A DNA stretch of 47,660 bases from Thermoplasmata archaeon. Lineage in GTDB: Archaea; Thermoplasmatota; Thermoplasmata; Halarchaeoplasmatales; Halarchaeoplasmataceae. Location: contig JAFDTP010000002.1 of the NCBI GenBank assembly GCA_019594195.1, forward strand, positions 1-47,660, read 5' to 3'. Position numbers and translations under genes: made by a program. The notes beneath the pieces are model-generated. The model ran no database searches. It was given only the letters and a program-made list of their open reading frames with translations, and was not told the origin of the DNA. Positions 1-7,399 of this stretch are shown piece by piece (the first letter of the stretch is position 1; the number at the start of each line of letters is the position of its first letter).

Positions 1-84
1 ATTTTTTGCATTCTCCACATACTTCCATCTCTGAACCTTCTACCTTGACAGTTGTCGTCTTACCAACGTCTTTACCACAAAGTT
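1..84. repeat. 84-bp exact inverted copy of the mbf1 5' region
   Basis: Bases 1-84 are the exact reverse complement of bases 408-491, which encode the N-terminal zinc ribbon of mbf1. The spacer is bases 85-407. Identity stops at base 85. The repeat begins at the first base of the window, so it could extend further left. A perfect inverted fragment of coding sequence at a sequence edge is typical of a fold-back chimera or assembly artefact. A real inverted duplication cannot be excluded from sequence alone. Confidence 0.9.
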
Positions 85-397
85 GGTCGGGTAGGCTATA
101 GCACTAGGCATCATTTTCCTCTTTAGTTCTTCAATTTCTTTTTTAAGTATTTATTATTTATTAAAGTATTGTAATTCCTAAAAATCCTAAAATATTTTGT
201 GCTAAGAAGATTGATAATCGTTCTATAAATTCCTATTAAATGAGTTTTTCTCATTTAGAACAAAATCTGATATTTTTAACTTTTTTTGATAGTAAGGATA
301 TACCATGTAATACACATATAGAAATAGATAAGTTTTAAATCTCTTTACATAGTTATAGTATCTAGAAGAAAAAATCTGTCCAGATTAGGTGTTCTAT
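85..397. other. AT-rich intergenic spacer upstream of mbf1
   Basis: No plausible gene is visible. The stretch is very AT-rich and contains a 7-bp perfect hairpin, AAATGAG/CTCATTT with a five-T loop, at 238-256. The mbf1 promoter should lie toward its right end, but several TATA-like stretches compete and I do not choose one. If the left edge is a chimera, the part left of the true junction may not be contiguous in the genome. Confidence 0.5.
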
Positions 398-880
398 ATG
401 ACCTGTGAACTTTGTGGTAAAGACGTTGGTAAGACGACAACTGTCAAGGTAGAAGGTTCAGAGATGGAAGTATGTGGAGAATGCAAAAAATATGGGAAAG
501 AGGTGCTCACTTCAGAAAAAAAGAATCAATCCACTCAAGAGGTCCTTCAAAGGATAAAAGAAAAGAAATCCTCCCGTAGATCTTCAGGCGGTTATGAGGA
601 AAGCACTGAGGAGTTGGCTTTGGATTATTCTGAAAGGATCGAGAGCGCAAGACTGGAAAATGACTTGACTCAGGAAGAACTTGCAAAAAGGATCAATGAG
701 AAAAAATCCGTTATCGCCAAGCTTGAAAGAGAAGATATGAGGCCGAGTGAAGATCTCAGAAAAAAATTAGAGACCACTTTAGATATCAAATTAACCGAAA
801 AGATCAAAAGTGCTCCAACCAAAACGACCGAGAAAAGCGATGGCATAACCATCGGAGACCTGATAGAAGAAGATACCTGA
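398..880 (+). CDS. mbf1: Multiprotein bridging factor 1 (MBF1)-like regulator
   Basis: 160 residues. An N-terminal zinc ribbon has paired CxxC motifs (CELCG and CGECK). A linker leads to a C-terminal helix-turn-helix of the XRE/Cro type containing LTQEELAKRI and a following recognition helix. This domain order is that of archaeal MBF1, a transcription co-regulator related to the eukaryotic TBP bridging factor. ATG 398 is chosen over GTG 389 because AGGTG lies about six bases upstream of it and the MTCELCG start matches the family. It is monocistronic and convergent with the next gene. Its 5' coding part is duplicated in inverted form at bases 1-84. Confidence 0.88.
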   Translation: MTCELCGKDVGKTTTVKVEGSEMEVCGECKKYGKEVLTSEKKNQSTQEVLQRIKEKKSSRRSSGGYEESTEELALDYSERIESARLENDLTQEELAKRINEKKSVIAKLEREDMRPSEDLRKKLETTLDIKLTEKIKSAPTKTTEKSDGITIGDLIEEDT

Positions 881-888
881 TATTCAGG
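876..888. terminator. Palindrome between convergent genes
   Basis: CCTGA-TAT-TCAGG spans the stop codon of mbf1 and sits just before the end of the convergent gene. It may act as a bidirectional transcript end. Part of the symmetry comes from TGA and TCA stop codons facing each other. Confidence 0.35.
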
Positions 889-894
889 TCCCAT

Positions 895-1809
895 TCAACC
901 CAATTCATCCGCCTTCTTTTTTATCTTTTCCATATTGGGTTCGTAGTATATTTCTTTCTTTTTATCTATATACCCGCGGTTCTTCAAGCTGGCTAAGTTG
1001 TTTTCTGCAACATTTTTATCCATATTAAGACAGTCGGCAAGATCAAAGATGGTCATCTCTTTAGCCTCAAAAAGCAGCTCGAAGATCTTTTTCGAAATGA
1101 GCGGGATATCCAACCATGCGTAGACCTTATCAAAATTCAGATAATCTATAGCCTCTCTCTCCGCCCTTTTTATCCTGGTTACGTCTCCCAAAGGATGGGG
1201 TCTCAACTTATCATTTAGTGTATCTAATAGCAGAGAGTGCCTATCATTTTGTGTATATATCGATAATCTGATAACGAAAGGGAAAACCCCTTCTCTCACA
1301 TCCTGCCATATCTGCTTTAAAAGTTTCAGCCGAGGCTCATATTGACGTGGGATCTCTTCAGCACGATGATATTCTGATTTTTTGCTTATCGATATGGGTA
1401 CGTAAAAATCAAGTATGAAAGCCCTGATCATCGTCTTTTCTACTTTAGGAGAGTTAGCGTTAGACCATTTATCCAGGGATGTAGGATCATATTCAAATGT
1501 CTGACACACCCCCTTGTCTTCCTTTGCCTTCAATTCCTTCGTAGGTGTTGAAAAATTCCAAGGACCATCCAAATTTGGTTTTAAAAAATTTATCTTTATC
1601 TTGTCTAGATTTTCGACCTGGTAAAAAGCATCTAACAAACTATCATACTTTTTTCCGTTGATAAAATACTCTAAATCTGATAGATATTCTATCTCTTTGT
1701 TTTTCCATTTATAAAGTCTATCCTTTAATTGGTTCTCAGCATATTCGTCAAATTCCGTATCTTCAGATAGACTCATTATCTTTTTTATTTTTTCTACCTT
1801 ATGCTCCAT
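895..1809 (-). CDS. Hypothetical protein with C-terminal winged helix
   Basis: 304 residues, function not recognised. The first 230 residues are mixed alpha/beta, charged and without membrane segments. Residues of about 240-300 look like a winged helix-turn-helix (FELLFEAKEMTIFDLADCL, then a LKNRGYID recognition and wing region), similar to TrmB/ArsR-type DNA-binding domains. It could be a transcriptional regulator with a novel N-terminal domain. It is read divergently from the mbhH' set and could regulate it, which is inference from position only. Confidence 0.6.
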   Translation of the reverse strand: MEHKVEKIKKIMSLSEDTEFDEYAENQLKDRLYKWKNKEIEYLSDLEYFINGKKYDSLLDAFYQVENLDKIKINFLKPNLDGPWNFSTPTKELKAKEDKGVCQTFEYDPTSLDKWSNANSPKVEKTMIRAFILDFYVPISISKKSEYHRAEEIPRQYEPRLKLLKQIWQDVREGVFPFVIRLSIYTQNDRHSLLLDTLNDKLRPHPLGDVTRIKRAEREAIDYLNFDKVYAWLDIPLISKKIFELLFEAKEMTIFDLADCLNMDKNVAENNLASLKNRGYIDKKKEIYYEPNMEKIKKKADELG

Positions 1810-2163
1810 CTGCGGTTGAAAACAGTATCACATCTAAAAAAGTTTTGCCTTTAAAACTGGTCATATTACAAACCTGATCACCGGAACCTTAGTGTTTAAA
1901 AGATGAAAATCATGCTCTGTCCATTCGATACAAGCATCTCTATTCTTATAGTAATATATGCCTGTTCTCTTCGGATAAGATAATATATTACAAATTTAGA
2001 AGCCATATATTTAAGAAGAATTTTACCAAAAATGTTATAAATAAGATAAAACCTTCAAATCATCGATAATGAACATATATCCCTATTTGGAAAGTAGAGA
2101 TGGGCTAAGAGTGTATAGTGAGAAATAATAAGTCGTATATTTTAATTCTTAGAGAGGATGAGT
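1810..2163. other. Divergent promoter region
   Basis: About 350 bp without a convincing gene, between the winged-helix gene and the mbhH' set. It is AT-rich. On the minus strand GTTTTAAAGG near 1847-1858 is a possible TATA box for the leftward gene. On the plus strand the TATATTTTAA stretch near 2136-2145 is a possible TATA box for the rightward transcript. No repeat or RNA gene was recognised. Confidence 0.4.
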
Positions 2164-2229
2164 ATGTTTAAAAAAAAAGACAGATGCCCGAAACGTCTCT
2201 ATGAAATTAGAGGGAGGAAAATACTATGA
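2164..2229 (+). CDS. 21-codon upstream ORF overlapping mbhH'
   Basis: A short ORF begins at ATG 2164, preceded by a good ribosome binding site (GAGAGG, about six bases upstream). It encodes a 21-residue, strongly basic peptide (starts MFKKKDRCPK) and ends in a TGA that overlaps the ATG of mbhH' (ATGA at 2226-2229). The mbhH' ribosome binding site lies inside it. It could be a leader peptide coupling translation of mbhH', a gene remnant, or chance. No homology is claimed. Confidence 0.35.
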   Translation: MFKKKDRCPKRLYEIRGRKIL

Positions 2230-3752
2230 TAAACTACTTTTATCACTCACCTGTACTCATCATATTGATCCCTCTGATATCAGCCCTCGTAATCCCTATT
2301 TTTGGGTCCATTTCAAAAAAACTTCAACATGCGTTATTCTTCATGATCCTACTCACTACAACCTTTTTCGGAATATTGATGTCATATGAAATTTACACGG
2401 TAGGAGAGTGGAGTCTTGCTATAGAACTCGGTACTCTCGAACTCATCTCTGGAGGTCATGTATTTGTCACTCATTTATCAGCTGATGGAATATCTGCTAT
2501 CTCTGCTATCATCCTTTCTATAACGTCTGTAGCTGCCGGATTATATTCCTATGCAAATTTGAAAAAGGAAGAAGGTAGTGTTAACAGGTATTATATCCTA
2601 TTTTTGATCACAGTTGCAGGGACTCATGGTATGATCTTTTCAGCGGATTTTTTTAGCAGGTTCATATGGTTCCAAGTGGTCACAGCTTCGACCGCAGCAC
2701 TTGTAGCTTTTAGAAAATATGATGATCGAGCTTTCGAAGCTGCGCTCAAGTATCTAACTTTGAGCTTTATAGCTTGGTCCTTCTTTTTATTATCCATCAT
2801 CATAGCATATCATGTTCATGGAGAAATGCAATTTTATGAACTTGCCGAAAGTATCACAGGAGCTTTTTTTGATAGAATAGTGATGGCTATACTCATAGTT
2901 GTGATGGCCTTTAAATCTGGTGCGGTACCACTACATTTTGTCAAACCGGACGCTTATTCAAGAGCACCTTCTTCAGTTACCGCTGTCATGGTGGTGGTCA
3001 GCCAGGCCGGATTATGGACTCTATTCAGGATCGTCTTCAACGTTTTCGGAACGGATGTTAACACCTACGTCGTAGGTTGGATAGTTATCATCTTGGGAGT
3101 CCTTTCAGCCTTCATCGGTGTTTCGATGGCTTTGGTCCAGAGATCTATAAAAAGGTTGATGGCCTATCATGCCATATCCCAGACAGGATATATGTTATTT
3201 GGAGTCGGGGTGGGGATAGCTGTTATGGGAACGACCGATATGGGATCCTTCGGTAGAGATGCTATGGTAGGTGGTATATTTCATATAATGAATCACGCTA
3301 TATACAAAGGGCTTCTTTTCTTGACCGCCGGTGCCATAATATTCAGAACGGGTGAAAGAGACTTGAATAAGATGGGGGGTCTAGGAAGGAACATGAAATG
3401 GACCATGTTATTTTTCATAATCGGAGCTTTAGCTATCTCCGGTGTACCTCCTTTAAACGGCTTCACTTCAAAGATTATCATTTATAGGTCCGTATATATG
3501 TTCAACCCAGCACTGACGGTCGTAGGTATGATAGTGAGCATATTGACTCTGGCCTCTTTTTATAAGGTATTTCACTCAGTATTTATGGGTCCGGAAAGAG
3601 AGAAATATAGCGAAGTCAAGGAAGCCCCTTTATCCATGTTGATAGGTATGGCTTTTCTTGCAGGAGTCGTTATATTGCTCAGTCTTTTCCCGGGAACAGC
3701 TATAAACGTATTTGTCGAACCAGCTATTGAAGCTTTAGGGGTGATACCATGA
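2226..3752 (+). CDS. MbhH/MrpD-like antiporter subunit, satellite copy
   Basis: 508 residues with about 14 membrane segments, of the NuoL/M/N-MrpD-MbhH ion-antiporter family. It is clearly paralogous to the MbhH at 11083-12609: same length and colinear. The TM7 lysine (K230, FKSGAVPLHF) and the C-terminal NGFTSK lysine are kept. The TM5 glutamate that is nearly invariant in this family (E151 in the operon copy, VWFE) is glutamine here (Q150, IWFQ, codon CAA). The motif around it also differs (ADFFSR versus GDLFNL). GGGAGG precedes ATG 2226. It overlaps mbhI' by four bases, as in the main operon. A non-conducting or differently coupled paralog is the simplest reading. Confidence 0.85.
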   Translation: MINYFYHSPVLIILIPLISALVIPIFGSISKKLQHALFFMILLTTTFFGILMSYEIYTVGEWSLAIELGTLELISGGHVFVTHLSADGISAISAIILSITSVAAGLYSYANLKKEEGSVNRYYILFLITVAGTHGMIFSADFFSRFIWFQVVTASTAALVAFRKYDDRAFEAALKYLTLSFIAWSFFLLSIIIAYHVHGEMQFYELAESITGAFFDRIVMAILIVVMAFKSGAVPLHFVKPDAYSRAPSSVTAVMVVVSQAGLWTLFRIVFNVFGTDVNTYVVGWIVIILGVLSAFIGVSMALVQRSIKRLMAYHAISQTGYMLFGVGVGIAVMGTTDMGSFGRDAMVGGIFHIMNHAIYKGLLFLTAGAIIFRTGERDLNKMGGLGRNMKWTMLFFIIGALAISGVPPLNGFTSKIIIYRSVYMFNPALTVVGMIVSILTLASFYKVFHSVFMGPEREKYSEVKEAPLSMLIGMAFLAGVVILLSLFPGTAINVFVEPAIEALGVIP

Positions 3753-4096
3753 ATTTGTTCCAGTCAGTAACATATTGGAGTCCATTATTGATGATACTCA
3801 TGGCTTGTTTTGTTGGTGTGATCATCTACCTACTTTATACCATGGGTAATTCTTCATATAAAGAAACGAAATACAGAGGCGAGCCCTTTTTGTCGGGTAA
3901 TCCACCCATCGGTGAAGGTGAAGAAGATCAAGAACCTATCAATATCCGCGGTGATAATTTCTATTGGGGTTTCATAACAGCATTGAAGTTTTATTTTAAA
4001 CCCTTGATAGGTAGACATACTGGACGATTAAATGATTATATATTCTGGTTCATGTTAACTATGTTAGTTGTCGTGGTGGTGTTAGCACTAATATGA
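3749..4096 (+). CDS. MbhI-like membrane subunit, satellite copy
   Basis: 115 residues, the same length as MbhI at 10736-11083. It has two membrane segments flanking a conserved loop (YKETKYRGEPFLSGN, then YWGFITALKFYF and GRLNDY). In Mbh complexes MbhI belongs to the membrane arm beside MbhH and links to the hydrogenase module. Here it follows mbhH' with a four-base overlap, repeating the H-I order of the main operon. The acidic insert in the loop (GEGEEDQE) is slightly different from that of the operon copy. Confidence 0.8.
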   Translation: MNLFQSVTYWSPLLMILMACFVGVIIYLLYTMGNSSYKETKYRGEPFLSGNPPIGEGEEDQEPINIRGDNFYWGFITALKFYFKPLIGRHTGRLNDYIFWFMLTMLVVVVVLALI

Positions 4097-4162
4097 AAGA
4101 AATAGAATATTTGAAGGTCAAGATATCCTTACTATTCAGGAGTTGTGGAGGCAGAAGCATAC

Positions 4163-5218
4163 ATGAATGTTGAAGCATTGATAAGCGAGATAGGGTTAAA
4201 AATCATATCCGCTCTCTTGATAATCATATTTGGTATAGTATTAGGTTTAGTTTACAAAGGATTCGATAGAAAGATAAGTGCGATGATGCAGTCTCGGATC
4301 GGTCCGCCTATCATTCAACCGTTCAGAGATGTTAGAAAGTTGCTCAGCAAAGAAACTATCATCCCTGATGATTCTATCCAACTTCTTTTCAATCTAGCCC
4401 CTGTATTCGCTCTTTTAGCTCCTCTCCTCGCCCTTCTATATATCCCGATCGGACCCTTTGACCCTTTACTAGAAGGATACGGGGATATAATATTAGTTCT
4501 CTATCTGATGGCTCTCCCTCCATTGGCGCTTGCAGTCGGGGGTTCTTCCAGTGGATCACCTTACTCAGTATTGGGTGCACAGAGAAAAGTAGTTTTGATG
4601 ATGAGTTATGAATTACCTCTAGCGATATCTGTAATCGCTGTAGTTTGGAGGATCAGTAAAACCGTAGGTGATAATTTAAATCCATTTTCTTTAAGGGTGA
4701 TAAGCTCATATCCTATATGGGAACAGGTCGGTTTATTGGGATCAATAGGAATAGCTTTGGCAACTATCGCGATAATAGCTGTGATACCAGGTGAGCTCTC
4801 AAAGGAGCCTTTCGGACAGGCAGAGGCTAAAACGGAGATCGCCGGTGGTGCTTTATCAGAGTACAGCGGAAGAAATCTAGCATTTTACTACATCGCAAGT
4901 TCAGTTCACATGGTCGTTATAGGGAGTTTGATCATCTCGATATTATTCCCATATCAGCTCACAGAGATTTTGTACCCTTTGATAGAGATTGATGGGCTAC
5001 AATTGCCCTACTTGGAGATGAGTTTATTGGCAATACTGGTAGATATCGTCTTTTTCCTTTTCAAATTGATGATTATTATTTACGTCGGAGTGTCTATTTT
5101 AGGTGTCTCTTTTGCAAGACTTCAGATCAACAAAGCGAGTTACGTATATTGGATACCGCTCTCTATCATGGCTTTCATCGGGCTCATATTGGTCTTTTTA
5201 GAATACAGTTTATTTTAG
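4163..5218 (+). CDS. MbhM/NuoH-like membrane anchor subunit, satellite copy
   Basis: 351 residues with about eight membrane segments, of the NuoH/HycD/MbhM family that anchors the hydrogenase module to the membrane arm. It is colinear with the operon MbhM (7400-8452) and keeps MMQSRIGPP, EGYGD and PFGQAEAKTEI. The glutamate following GAQR in the operon copy (E142) is lysine here (K142, codon AAA). ATG 4163 is preferred over GTG 4145 because GGAGG (4147-4151) precedes it and the MNVE start matches the paralog. No catalytic subunit (J, K, L, N) accompanies this copy. Confidence 0.82.
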   Translation: MNVEALISEIGLKIISALLIIIFGIVLGLVYKGFDRKISAMMQSRIGPPIIQPFRDVRKLLSKETIIPDDSIQLLFNLAPVFALLAPLLALLYIPIGPFDPLLEGYGDIILVLYLMALPPLALAVGGSSSGSPYSVLGAQRKVVLMMSYELPLAISVIAVVWRISKTVGDNLNPFSLRVISSYPIWEQVGLLGSIGIALATIAIIAVIPGELSKEPFGQAEAKTEIAGGALSEYSGRNLAFYYIASSVHMVVIGSLIISILFPYQLTEILYPLIEIDGLQLPYLEMSLLAILVDIVFFLFKLMIIIYVGVSILGVSFARLQINKASYVYWIPLSIMAFIGLILVFLEYSLF

Positions 5219-5237
5219 AATAATATCTTTTAAAAAG

Positions 5238-5254
5238 GGAAATGGCCTGTTTCC
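5238..5254. terminator. Hairpin between convergent mbhM' and usp
   Basis: GGAAA and TTTCC form a 5-bp stem with a seven-base loop, flanked by A-rich sequence on the left and GTTTT on the right. It lies in the short gap between two convergent genes and may mark transcript ends in both directions. Confidence 0.35.
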
Positions 5255-5299
5255 TGTTTTGAACCGGATAAAGAGATGATTTCTTATATTCGACCGTTC

Positions 5300-6175
5300 T
5301 CAATCTTCCAGGAAAAGTATCGGATCCTTGGTTTCTACTATTATCTCTCTCTCCAATTTACCGACGGCAAAAGGAGGATAGATCTTTCTCAACTTGTACT
5401 TCAATCCCGGTCTTCCAAGACTTCCTACGATAAGATCATACTTTTTAGATTCTTCGACGATGTCCTCATCAGGTTTTACAGCACATGACTTCAATTGATA
5501 ATGAATGTCATTGTTCTTGGCGAATTCATACAATTTCTTGAAGGCGTGTTCAGTTTCTAATCTAAGATCGTCAAGATAGTTAAGATTCTCTAGATCCTTT
5601 TCCTCAAAGGTGCGTTCTGTTTCCCCGCCACCTTGGGTTATCAGCACTTCAATTTCTCCGCCAAAATATTTGGTCAATTTGAGAGCAAGATAACCCGCCC
5701 TCATAGAATATTTGCTTCCACTGGAGGGATGTAAGATTCTTTTCGGTTTCTTGATCTCCACAATATTGTCAAAAAGAAGCACAGGCGCATGGCTATGCTC
5801 CAGTACATGCAAACATGTCCTTCCTATTTCATGTGTCTGGGTGCCTGTTTTAGACTGAGTACCCATCACAATAAGGTCGATATCATATTTTTCAGAATAA
5901 CTTACGATTTCCTCACTAGGAACGCCTTTTTTGACACTTTTTTCGATGTTTTTTATATCCATATCATGCAATATATCTTCTGCATCTTCGATAGCCATCT
6001 TAGCGGATTTCTTTAGATCTTCCATTAGGATATCTGTTTTTGGAACGCTTTTATTACTCGTATTTATTACATTTAATACATGATAGTTAGCATCAGGGAA
6101 GGCATTGGCTGTATATTTTATGGCATTTTTAACAAGTTGAGAATCATCTGTAGCAATCAGTATATTTTCAAACAT
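5300..6175 (-). CDS. Tandem universal stress protein (UspA family)
   Basis: 291 residues, about twice a single Usp domain. Residues 1-145 form a recognisable domain (ILIATDDS at the start, then DLIVMGTQSKTG and HAPVLLF at the end). This resembles the ATP-binding Usp signature, although the glycine-rich motif is imperfect. Residues 150-291 form a more diverged second domain (DLIVGSLGRPG). Usp proteins bind nucleotides and respond to stress or energy state. It is monocistronic, with a possible TATA box (AGTATATATGG, minus strand near 6200-6210) just upstream. It sits between the two Mbh gene groups, but a functional link is not shown. Confidence 0.8.
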   Translation of the reverse strand: MFENILIATDDSQLVKNAIKYTANAFPDANYHVLNVINTSNKSVPKTDILMEDLKKSAKMAIEDAEDILHDMDIKNIEKSVKKGVPSEEIVSYSEKYDIDLIVMGTQSKTGTQTHEIGRTCLHVLEHSHAPVLLFDNIVEIKKPKRILHPSSGSKYSMRAGYLALKLTKYFGGEIEVLITQGGGETERTFEEKDLENLNYLDDLRLETEHAFKKLYEFAKNNDIHYQLKSCAVKPDEDIVEESKKYDLIVGSLGRPGLKYKLRKIYPPFAVGKLEREIIVETKDPILFLED

Positions 6176-6518
6176 GTTAGACTAACCTATTAGAATTTCC
6201 ATATATACTATTTTTCCTTTTAGCGAATATAGAGAGTGCCTCTCAAGTTTAGTTCATATCACTTTTTTGATCCTATAAATTTCGATGTTCTGATCGATCG
6301 TTTTTAACAATTGGCAAACAGATAGATTCTCTATTTTTTTCAAGTTCTAAGGAGTGGTTATTGAGGTCAGTATTTTACTCGAAATCCACCTGGCATTAGA
6401 TAGATTTACATATAAAATTTATTTAATGGTCTTGTTTTATCAATGTCTGGATAAAATTATTTGAAGAGAGCGAAAGCATAGGATAAAGATTTATATGTAG
6501 GGATCATCTGAATTCAAT
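6176..6518. other. Divergent promoter region between usp and hycI
   Basis: About 340 bp with no convincing gene. It carries the minus-strand promoter of usp at its left end and the plus-strand promoter of the protease gene at its right end. A GTTAGACTAAC palindrome lies just upstream of the usp start. No RNA gene or repeat was recognised in the middle. Confidence 0.4.
6490..6497 (+). promoter_or_regulatory. TATA box of the hydrogenase maturation protease gene
   Basis: TTTATATG is centred about 26 bases upstream of ATG 6519. Archaeal TATA boxes sit 26-27 bases before the transcription start, so the mRNA is predicted to begin at or next to the start codon (leaderless). No ribosome binding site is visible, which agrees. 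Confidence 0.5.
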
Positions 6519-6974
6519 ATGCCCAAAAAGCTACTATTAGGAGTGGGAAACGATATCAGAGGAGACGACGCAGTAGGCGAAATAGTAGTGAGAGAGTTCA
6601 AGAGAGACGACTGGGAGACGATCGACTGTGGTTCAGTGCCTGAAAATCATATAACACTGATAGAAGAAGATGAGTACGAATTGGTCGTGATAGTGGATGC
6701 AGCAAGGATGGGGCTGGATCCCGGAGAGTTCCGAATCGTACCGAGAGAACATCTAAGTGTTTTCACGATGAGCACCCATGCTCTGCCGCTTTCAACGGTG
6801 ATGGATTTTCTAGAAAAGAAAGTAGATGAAGTATTTTTGATAGGTGTTCAGCCCAAAGATATGAGCCTAAAAGAGGGGATGACAAATGAATTAAAAGAAG
6901 CAAAGGACGAATTGATAGAACTACTCGAAAATGATGAATGGAGAGACATCCCAAAACTCAAAAAGCCCGAATAG
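6519..6974 (+). CDS. hycI: [NiFe]-hydrogenase maturation protease (HycI/HybD family)
   Basis: 151 residues. Members of this family cleave the C-terminal tail of the hydrogenase large subunit after nickel insertion. The N-terminal GVGNDIRGDDAVG motif holds D16, followed by VDAARMG (D60) and STHALPLS (H87). These match the three nickel-contacting positions known in E. coli HycI (D16, D62, H90). It lies directly beside and convergent with the Mbh operon, whose large subunit has a C-terminal extension suited to such processing. That it processes MbhL is inference from family and context. Confidence 0.9.
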   Translation: MPKKLLLGVGNDIRGDDAVGEIVVREFKRDDWETIDCGSVPENHITLIEEDEYELVVIVDAARMGLDPGEFRIVPREHLSVFTMSTHALPLSTVMDFLEKKVDEVFLIGVQPKDMSLKEGMTNELKEAKDELIELLENDEWRDIPKLKKPE

Positions 6975-6982
6975 TGGCTAAG

Positions 6983-7387
6983 TTACGGGTTTATTATCAT
7001 GTCTTCGGCATTTTTGTCTCTTCCAGCTATAAGGAATTCTTCTGAAAATTCAAAGCAGCTAACAGGGCATATGTTGACACACTGACCGCAGAAGGTACAC
7101 CTGGACACGTAATGTTTGACCTTCTCTTCCTCCTCTTTAAATATTAAAGCTTCAGACGGGCATACTCTCACACACATCTTACACCCTATACAGCATTCTT
7201 TATCGTACCTGATCTTCCCTCTGAAATCTTTCGGTATCTCGACTGGAGGGTTGAGTTCTAATTCACCTTTCTCCACTGATTCCGCCGCTGAGGTCATATC
7301 GTCTGGGGCGCGCTTCAAAGGGAAAGGATTTGTCGCTTTCTTCTTGAACAGCTGTTTTATCAGGAGATATATTGTAGATGTTGGCAT
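6983..7387 (-). CDS. mbhN: Mbh hydrogenase subunit N, 2[4Fe-4S] ferredoxin-like
   Basis: 134 residues, NuoI/HycF-like. Two [4Fe-4S] motifs are visible: C66, C69, C72, C76-P and C97, C100, C103, C107-P. It should carry electrons from reduced ferredoxin toward the MbhJ cluster. It is the last gene of the 14-gene operon, 12 bases after mbhM, with GAGGTGAT ahead of the ATG. Confidence 0.92.
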   Translation of the reverse strand: MPTSTIYLLIKQLFKKKATNPFPLKRAPDDMTSAAESVEKGELELNPPVEIPKDFRGKIRYDKECCIGCKMCVRVCPSEALIFKEEEEKVKHYVSRCTFCGQCVNICPVSCFEFSEEFLIAGRDKNAEDMIINP

Positions 7388-7399
7388 ATTTAAATCACC

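Noticed and set aside
238..256. Hairpin AAATGAG/CTCATTT as a terminator or small RNA
   Set aside because: It lies in very AT-rich sequence, next to a suspected chimeric edge, with no transcript context. Chance is likely.
2201..2389. 62-codon open frame at the start of mbhH'
   Set aside because: It overlaps the conserved mbhH' frame almost entirely and shows no domain. The shorter 21-codon frame at 2164 has the better start signals.
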